Part shown: positions 58,915 through 64,000 of the stretch, piece after piece
How the letters are laid out: each line of letters begins with the position of its first letter
How positions within the stretch are numbered: position 1 is the first letter of the stretch
Assembly (NCBI GenBank): GCA_020432045.1
Contig: JAGQHB010000045.1
Span: 1 to 64,000 of the forward strand
Reading direction: 5' to 3'
Source: Dehalococcoidia bacterium
Lineage (GTDB): Bacteria > Chloroflexota > Dehalococcoidia > Tepidiformales > Tepidiformaceae
DNA length: 64,000 bases
Notes under the pieces: generated by a model
What the model was told of the DNA's origin: nothing
The model's database searches: none
What the model saw: only the letters and a program-made list of their open reading frames with translations
Program-made: the position numbers and the translations under genes

Positions 58915-58927
58915 GGACGTCGCGAGT

Positions 58928-59251
58928 CTAGCTGGAGGGGACGAGTTCGATGGTCGCCCACTCCTCTTCAAGCGAGAGCATGGACATCCAGCGGTGGAGC
59001 AGAAGCCGGTTGTTGGCATACCACTCCGTGCTCTCGTGGGTTTCCAGCGTGCGGGTTGCAACCGCCTCACTGACCCAGTGTTGGATCGCGAGGTAGGAGG
59101 TAGTGCCTTCGATGTGTTCGAGGGCCATGCCGAGGCAGCCCTCAAGTTGCCGGTACGCCGGTGCGATTTCGTCCCGAACCATCAAGACCATGTCTTCCGC
59201 CTGTGACGAGTCTTCCAACTGCCAGCGCTTGTAGATGATGTATCGAGCCAA
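58928..59251 (-). CDS. NIPSNAP/ABM-like ferredoxin-fold protein
   Basis: 107 aa. The pattern (ARYIIYKRWQLEDSSQAEDM, GCLGMALEHIEGTTSYLAIQHW, ATRTLETHESTEWYANNR) resembles the antibiotic-biosynthesis-monooxygenase dimer fold. Catalysis is not evident. It stands alone between the SDR gene and the toxin-antitoxin pair. Confidence 0.7.
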   Translation of the reverse strand: MARYIIYKRWQLEDSSQAEDMVLMVRDEIAPAYRQLEGCLGMALEHIEGTTSYLAIQHWVSEAVATRTLETHESTEWYANNRLLLHRWMSMLSLEEEWATIELVPSS

Positions 59252-59425
59252 GAAAGAGCCTTTCGTTGCATTGGCCGCACAGGAATGAGTGACGCCCAGG
59301 GCGGAGCGCGTGGATGCTGTTCACTTTCCCTGACGGGCCGCGGCCTGTCGAGGACGTCCTGGAAAGCGTCGCGAGTCGCAAACGGAAACTGGGAAAGTTG
59401 GGGTGCGTTTAATCGTCCTGCCAAC

Positions 59426-59445
59426 CCAGCAAACCAGCTTGCTGG
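59426..59445. promoter_or_regulatory. inverted repeat upstream of vapB, probable TA operator
   Basis: CCAGCAA/TTGCTGG with a 6-nt spacer, directly upstream of the -10 box, where a VapB-type antitoxin could bind to repress its own operon. Confidence 0.65.
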
Positions 59446-59451
59446 TAGGAC
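59446..59451 (+). promoter_or_regulatory. -10 box TAGGAC for leaderless vapB
   Basis: TAGGAC lies exactly 6 nt before the GTG at 59458; its first base directly abuts the inverted repeat at 59426-59445. Confidence 0.55.
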
Positions 59452-59457
59452 GGCGGC

Positions 59458-59721
59458 GTGAAGACGACCTTCGACCTCCCGGACGACCTGGTGTGCGCTA
59501 TCAAGCTTCGTGCGGTGCTTGAGGATCGGAAGCTGAAGGACCTGATGGCGGAGCTCTTGCGGCAAGGGTTGTCGGCGCCGGACAGAGCGGCGGCGGCGCG
59601 TCGGGTGCAGGTACCCCTGGTGCGATGCGTACATAGCGCGGCCGCAGACGAAGAGATGACCCCAGATAGGGTCGCGGCGGTGCTGCTGGAAGAGGAAGCG
59701 CACGGCGCCGGCCGCGAGTGA
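59458..59721 (+). CDS. VapB-type ribbon-helix-helix antitoxin
   Basis: 87 aa, GTG start. The N-terminal KTTFDLPDDLVCAIKLRAV is a ribbon-helix-helix DNA-binding motif. The C-terminal region would neutralise the toxin. Its stop overlaps the start of the PIN gene (GTGA), the usual antitoxin-first order. Autoregulation by the upstream inverted repeat is likely. Confidence 0.88.
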   Translation: MKTTFDLPDDLVCAIKLRAVLEDRKLKDLMAELLRQGLSAPDRAAAARRVQVPLVRCVHSAAADEEMTPDRVAAVLLEEEAHGAGRE

Positions 59722-60164
59722 GCGGGTACCTCTGCGACGTCAATGTCTGGCTGGCGTTGGCACTCTCCGGGCATGCCCATCACAAGGCGGCTCGAACGTG
59801 GCTGGACAGCATTGACGCGGCGGCGAGCATCTTCTTCTGCCGGCAGACACAACAGTCGTTGTTGCGACTCCTGACCAACCCGTCCGCCCTGCGCCCGTAT
59901 GGCATCGATCCACTCTCGAACGCGGACGCGTGGAGAACCTACGAGGCGTTCCTGGGCGATGACCGTATAGAGCTGAGGACGGATGAGCCGGCCGGATTGG
60001 AGCGAACGTGGAAGGCGTTCGCGATCAGAGGGTTGGCCTCGCCGAAGCTGTGGATGGACGCGTACCTTGCGGCGACTGCTGTAGAGGGCGGGTACCAGAT
60101 GGTGACCACCGACGCAGCATTTCGTCAGTTCCCGGGGATCGACCTCGTGTTCCTCGGGTCCTAG
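59718..60164 (+). CDS. VapC-type PIN-domain toxin
   Basis: 148 aa, GTG start coupled to the antitoxin. The PIN acidic residues are CDVNVWLAL (first Asp), RQTQQSLLRLL (near the second Glu position), PKLWMDAYLAA (Asp) and TTDAAF (Asp), a VapC RNase pattern. Its stop shares CTAG with the NuoG-like gene on the other strand. Confidence 0.88.
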   Translation: MSGYLCDVNVWLALALSGHAHHKAARTWLDSIDAAASIFFCRQTQQSLLRLLTNPSALRPYGIDPLSNADAWRTYEAFLGDDRIELRTDEPAGLERTWKAFAIRGLASPKLWMDAYLAATAVEGGYQMVTTDAAFRQFPGIDLVFLGS

Positions 60165-63088
60165 TGGCTGACGGCGGGCTCCATGGTCTTCGCAGCGGCC
60201 ACCCAGGCTTCGACCTGTTCCGCTGACGGGGCTGCCCGCTGGCCAGCGGCGGCGGTCTCCGCGAGCTTCACGTGGAGGTTTTCGGGGCGGCGGCCTCCGA
60301 GCTCCTTCACGGTGTCGACGCCCGCATCTTCCAGCAGGTCGGCCAGTTCAGCGGTGACGCCGGGGACGCGCATCAGGTCGGCGCGGTTCACCCATTCGAG
60401 GACATCAGAAGCGCTTATTCCGTCGATGCGGGCTGCCAGCTCCTTGCGCCCATCCGGGCCTCCGCACTGGTCGAGCAGCTCGCGCAGCCAGTGGATGCCG
60501 AGGGCGGCGAGCTTCGCTGCCATTTCCTCGCCGGTAACCTGGGCGATATCGCCAAGGGCCTGGCCCGCCATACGGCCGACGAGGCCCTGCGGGCCTGATG
60601 GCGCGGCAGCCACGGACTGCAGAGCAGCGGACGGCGTGGCCAGCATTTCACCGGCGCCGATCGTCACGGCCGGGATGGACCTCCCGCCGAATAGGGCGGC
60701 GATAGCCCCACCCTGGAGGAGGCTGGAGGCGTAGACGGTTCCTTCGCGGACGCGCTCGGTGACCGTGATATGTGCGCGGACGCTGGCCGTGCCAGCGCCG
60801 ATAGCGACTTCATCGCCGGTTTTGAGGCCCAGCCGTTCGGCGTCCTCTTCGCTCACCTGGATGCGGTCGTAGCGATGAAGCTTCTCGGCTTCTGGGTGGC
60901 GCAGGGCAGCGGCATCTGCCGCTGTGTAGAGGTCTCGCGAGGTGACGACCCGGAGGCCGCCGGCAACTGCCGCTGCGGCAACGGGGACGATCGTGCCTTT
61001 GCCTGAGCCGGCGAGCGCCGGGCGCGTACCCTCGCCGATCAGGAGGTTCCAGGCCTCCAGGTAGTCCGGGTTAGCCTTCGCGATCTCACCTAGCGCGGCA
61101 TCGGGTGAGGCGGGGAGTTCCAAACCAAGGGCGGCGCCAAGGGCGCCGAGCACGGAGAACAGGTCCCGGGCATCTCCCTCGGGCACGACGGCGGGAGCGG
61201 TCTTCTGAATGCGATGGTCACCGACGGTGTACGTGCCCGCTGACGCATAGGCACGGCCCTCGGCGAGGACGACGGATGCCCGCCTGGCAGTGGCGCTGAG
61301 GACATTGTCAATGGCAACGATTGTCCCGATGCCTTCAAGATCGGCGGCCGCCAGGGGGAGGCGCATCGTCGGGTCGTCGCGGACGACGAGGAGGCCGGCG
61401 AGGCCTTCCAGTGGGTTCTCAGAACCGGCCGTGGCGACGCCCTGGTCAAGGAGTCCGTGGATGTTGACCTCCGCGGGGAGGACGACAAGGTTTTCAGACG
61501 CTTGATTGCCGAAGAGAGCGACCGCCACGTTGGCGGCGCCGCCGGCCATGGCACCGGCCGTTTCAGGGCTCACCGGGTTGGGGGCACAGACGACCAGTGT
61601 TTGATCGCGCGGGGCATCCTTGAGGAGCGCGGCGGCAGCAGCGATATCGGCGTCGTCTGAGCGGCCCGAGTTAATGGCGTCAGCGAGCGCCGCGGCCATC
61701 TGGCCTTCCTCGCCACCGTTGGGTCGGAGCCACGCGGCTGCAAAGTCGACGAGCTCACTGCGAAGCGAGCCGATGACTACGAGCTTTGCGCCACGACGGA
61801 CGACGGCGTCTTTGATCCGGACGGAGGCTACGTTGTGGCTTTCTTCGAGGTCGTCGTGGACGAGGACGATAGCTCTCGCGTCCTTGATGCGGGTCATGTC
61901 GCCAGCGGCCTTGCGTGAGCCGAGGCGGGCTTCCAGTGAAGTATTGACGGAACGGACGACAGGGCCGAGCGAGCTATCGGCGCCACCCTTGAACGCAGAT
62001 GAGGCAATTCGGGAGGCGAGCAGCGCCTCTTCGTTGGTGACGGTGGCGCCAACAAGGACGCCAACCTTGCCTTTGCCCGCAGCTTCCTTGAGTGCCCGCG
62101 CGGCTTCGGCAACGGTTTCTTCAAAAGTCGAAGGAACCTGGATAGCGCCGCGCCGGATGGAGTGCCTGGAAAGGCGTTCGCGGGGCTTCAGCGAGTCGTA
62201 GTGGTAGCGCCCGCGGACACAGATCTGGTCGCCACTGACGGGGTTGCCGTCGCCGGGGCGGACGAGCACGCCGCGACCATCGCGCGAACCGAGCGAGATG
62301 CTGCAGCCGATAGCGCAGGAGTCGCAGGTGGTCGTGGTCCAGGTATCCGGCTTGGAAACCCACTTATTGGGATGTTCCATGAGCGCGGCTGTGGGGCAGA
62401 CGTCGATGCATGCCCCGGAAAAGTCGCAGTTGGAATCGTGGATTGCGCCGCCCGCGCCAAAAGCGATCTGCGTGTCCCAGCCGCGGCCACCAAGCGTGAT
62501 GGCGCCGGTGTGGCGCTTGTCTTCGCAGGCGCGCTGGCAGCGGGTGCAGATGATGCACATCTGCGGGTCGAACTCCATGAATGGATTCGCTCGGTCGGCC
62601 AGAGGCTGCGGCGACTGGTACCAGGAACGCTCTTCACCGACCCACGGCTCGTAGCCCGACATGCCGACGGCTTCGCACGTGGCCTGGAGTTCGCAGCGGT
62701 AGTTTTTCGAACAGGTGAGGCAGCGGTGGGTGACGACATCGTCGCGGAGGCAGATGTCGCCGGGGTGGCAGTGTTCGCGGCGATGGCAGGTGAGACAGCG
62801 GTCGCTGTGGTTGGCGAGGATGATCGCGATCACGGCCTTGCGGGCGTCCTTGACCTCGTCGCTCTCGGTAGTGACGGTCATTCCGTCCTGGACCGTGCTG
62901 GTGCAGGCGAGCTGGAGCCCAGGAGGGCCCTGGATATCGACGAGGCAGCTGCGGCAACCGGCGTAGGGTTTGAGGCCGTCGATGTAACAGAGCGCGGATG
63001 TGTAGACGCCGTTGTTTTTGAGCGCTTCTACGAGGGGAGCGCCATCGGGCGCCTCGAATGTCCTGCCATCAACGGTGATTGTTGCCAT
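60161..63088 (-). CDS. NuoG-like iron-sulfur/molybdopterin-fold protein with C-terminal HhH domain
   Basis: 975 aa. The N-terminal [2Fe-2S] uses C34, C45, C48 and C62. Next, H94, C98, C101 and C107 form the usual NuoG His-Cys3 [4Fe-4S] motif; a second RCLTC-type copy follows (C123, C126, C132, with H121 and C138), which is unusual. A ferredoxin-like pair follows (CIICTRCQRACE, CIDVCP), then CDSCAIGCSI with the last Cys in QICVRGR. The molybdopterin-type region (about 300-800) lacks an obvious catalytic Cys/Sec. Residues about 842-975 are a DUF4332-type HhH domain, paralogous to the 5699-6103 protein. Probably an electron-transfer subunit of a complex I-like or formate-dehydrogenase-like enzyme. 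Confidence 0.9.
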   Translation of the reverse strand: MATITVDGRTFEAPDGAPLVEALKNNGVYTSALCYIDGLKPYAGCRSCLVDIQGPPGLQLACTSTVQDGMTVTTESDEVKDARKAVIAIILANHSDRCLTCHRREHCHPGDICLRDDVVTHRCLTCSKNYRCELQATCEAVGMSGYEPWVGEERSWYQSPQPLADRANPFMEFDPQMCIICTRCQRACEDKRHTGAITLGGRGWDTQIAFGAGGAIHDSNCDFSGACIDVCPTAALMEHPNKWVSKPDTWTTTTCDSCAIGCSISLGSRDGRGVLVRPGDGNPVSGDQICVRGRYHYDSLKPRERLSRHSIRRGAIQVPSTFEETVAEAARALKEAAGKGKVGVLVGATVTNEEALLASRIASSAFKGGADSSLGPVVRSVNTSLEARLGSRKAAGDMTRIKDARAIVLVHDDLEESHNVASVRIKDAVVRRGAKLVVIGSLRSELVDFAAAWLRPNGGEEGQMAAALADAINSGRSDDADIAAAAALLKDAPRDQTLVVCAPNPVSPETAGAMAGGAANVAVALFGNQASENLVVLPAEVNIHGLLDQGVATAGSENPLEGLAGLLVVRDDPTMRLPLAAADLEGIGTIVAIDNVLSATARRASVVLAEGRAYASAGTYTVGDHRIQKTAPAVVPEGDARDLFSVLGALGAALGLELPASPDAALGEIAKANPDYLEAWNLLIGEGTRPALAGSGKGTIVPVAAAAVAGGLRVVTSRDLYTAADAAALRHPEAEKLHRYDRIQVSEEDAERLGLKTGDEVAIGAGTASVRAHITVTERVREGTVYASSLLQGGAIAALFGGRSIPAVTIGAGEMLATPSAALQSVAAAPSGPQGLVGRMAGQALGDIAQVTGEEMAAKLAALGIHWLRELLDQCGGPDGRKELAARIDGISASDVLEWVNRADLMRVPGVTAELADLLEDAGVDTVKELGGRRPENLHVKLAETAAAGQRAAPSAEQVEAWVAAAKTMEPAVSH

Positions 63089-63097
63089 GGGTAGCCT

Positions 63098-63571
63098 TTA
63101 GAGACGGTGGAAGTCGGCGTTGGGATCCGGCGCTTTCATGCCGTTCGGGTAGGTGTTCTCGTGCGAACCGAGGAACTTCGTCGCCATCCGGGAGAGGGCA
63201 TGCTTGTCGCGGTACATCTCGTCGAACTGGTAGACAGCATCGTCCAGGGGGCCGCCGGGCTGGATCGCCTCGTAAGGGCAGGCCTCGGTGCAGAGGCCGC
63301 AGTACATGCAGACTCGAAAGTCGATCTCGTAACGGTCGATGTTGCGGCGGCCTTCGGCGTCCTGGCTGGTGGCGACGAGGATGCAGCCATCAGGGCAGGC
63401 CTGCGCGCACGTTGAGCAGCCGGTGCAGCGCTCTTCAAACCAGAGAAGGTTGGTGCGCGCATAAACAGGGACGGGCCGGACCTCTTCGGGGTACTGGATG
63501 GTCGCAACGGGCTTAAACAGGCTCCTGAGGGTGAGGCCCATACCGCGTGCGATGCCCTTGCCGTATGCCAT
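63098..63571 (-). CDS. NuoI-like ferredoxin protein with two [4Fe-4S] motifs
   Basis: 157 aa. Two CxxCxxCxxxCP motifs are present: CTGCSTCAQACP and CMYCGLCTEACP, spacing as in NuoI. The N-terminal helix (GIARGMGLTLRSLFKPVATI) resembles the NuoI membrane-side helix. It precedes the NuoG-like gene by 9 nt, so the two form one unit, without other Nuo subunits in the window. Quinone reduction or another acceptor remains open. Confidence 0.92.
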   Translation of the reverse strand: MAYGKGIARGMGLTLRSLFKPVATIQYPEEVRPVPVYARTNLLWFEERCTGCSTCAQACPDGCILVATSQDAEGRRNIDRYEIDFRVCMYCGLCTEACPYEAIQPGGPLDDAVYQFDEMYRDKHALSRMATKFLGSHENTYPNGMKAPDPNADFHRL

Positions 63572-63734
63572 GAAAGCCCCCGGGATCCGAATTGACCCGA
63601 ACCCAGCGTGCTGGGGCCTCGATCCTACTGGAGGGCGATTGTGAGGGAAAGCACGAGGAGCGAGCGCGGGTTTGTGAGGGGTGGCACAATCGAGCTATCA
63701 TCAACCGCCCGAACCGGATGGCAGGAGCTGTGCC

Positions 63735-64000
63735 TTGGCGACCGTGAAGTACCTTCGCGACCAGCGTCATGTGGGGACCGTCGAAGCGATTGCCCACAAG
63801 ATGTACCCATTTCCGAACGAAGAATACCCAGACCGCGATGTCGTCGTGAATGTGCCAGTCGCCAAGATGGCTGCCGGCCAGGCAAACGGGAAGGACGTTT
63901 TCCCTGACCTCATCGTGCTACGGCGCCCCGGCGCGTGGCTGCACGAGATTGCCGCGGTAGAGATGCACGACACGGTGAACGATGCCAGCGCACTCGAACG
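63735..64000 (+). CDS. hypothetical protein, C-terminus cut by window edge
   Basis: From the TTG at 63735, with AGGAG 7 nt upstream, a frame stays open to the edge (88 codons). It has KDVFPDLIVLRRPGAWLHEI and AAVEMHDTVNDASALE, a D-x..E-x-E style order that recalls PD-(D/E)XK-type nuclease-like domains, but this is weak. No family is certain. Confidence 0.6.
   Translation, partial: MATVKYLRDQRHVGTVEAIAHKMYPFPNEEYPDRDVVVNVPVAKMAAGQANGKDVFPDLIVLRRPGAWLHEIAAVEMHDTVNDASALE

Overview
This is a gene-dense, high-GC (roughly 60-65 %) bacterial chromosomal segment with about 65 protein genes and two tRNA genes. I see no insertion sequence, prophage, CRISPR array or rRNA. The best taxonomic guess is a Chloroflexota lineage (Dehalococcoidia/Tepidiformia-like). 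That rests on the Thr-Pro-rich extracellular linkers, a NuoG-like protein with extra cysteine clusters, DUF433/DUF5615 and VapBC pairs, and actinobacteria-like lipid genes. It is inference from gene content, not a phylogeny.

Layout. 1-6100 (minus): a HEAT-like protein cut by the left edge, a HAD hydrolase, rfbC and rfbD (dTDP-rhamnose), a small acidic helical protein, a HerA-type ATPase and a stand-alone helix-hairpin-helix protein. 6240-9650: a TetR regulator, a small ORF and an MMPL exporter around a strongly palindromic control region. 9700-18260: a frameshifted methyltransferase, argG with a coupled unknown gene, a PAS-GGDEF-EAL protein, nadE, a variant hisI, a glgC-like gene and a thioesterase. 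18300-29800: acetyltransferase, lactonases, membrane glycosyltransferase, hydrolase, CBS protein, two flavin-type oxidases, tRNA-Gly, a degenerate GGDEF protein, gltD, an M23 peptidase and a DUF433/DUF5615 pair. 29820-36700: metallo-beta-lactamase, tRNA-Arg, Usp, Ser/Thr kinase, glyoxalase-like and DinB proteins, prfB with a programmed frameshift, and a membrane-anchored metalloprotease. 36720-42930 (minus): acyl-CoA dehydrogenase, TetR, then a compact five-gene operon (two HtrB-type acyltransferases, PHP phosphoesterase, PimA-like glycosyltransferase, PIP-synthase-like CDP-alcohol transferase) resembling the actinobacterial phosphatidylinositol mannoside locus. 43000-48300: serine beta-lactamase, ArsR/AHSA1 pair, rhodanese, LuxR regulator, HtrA-like protease and folD. 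48560-58920 (plus): acpS, nnr, MFS protein, PAP2, glycerophosphodiesterase, LCP protein, fabF, recJ, a Clp-N-like protein and an SDR. 58930-64000: a monooxygenase-like protein, a VapBC pair, NuoG-like and NuoI-like redox proteins, and a gene cut by the right edge.

How it fits together. Envelope work dominates: rhamnose donor synthesis, an inositol-glycolipid-like operon, PAP2, LCP and M23 proteins, exporters and a membrane glycosyltransferase. The rest is core metabolism and translation. Two features stand out. A stand-alone DUF4332-type helix-hairpin-helix protein at 5699-6103 is clearly paralogous to the C-terminal ~135 residues of the NuoG-like protein at 60161-63088. Also, many genes start about 6 nt after a TANNNT -10 box with no Shine-Dalgarno, pointing to widespread leaderless transcription.
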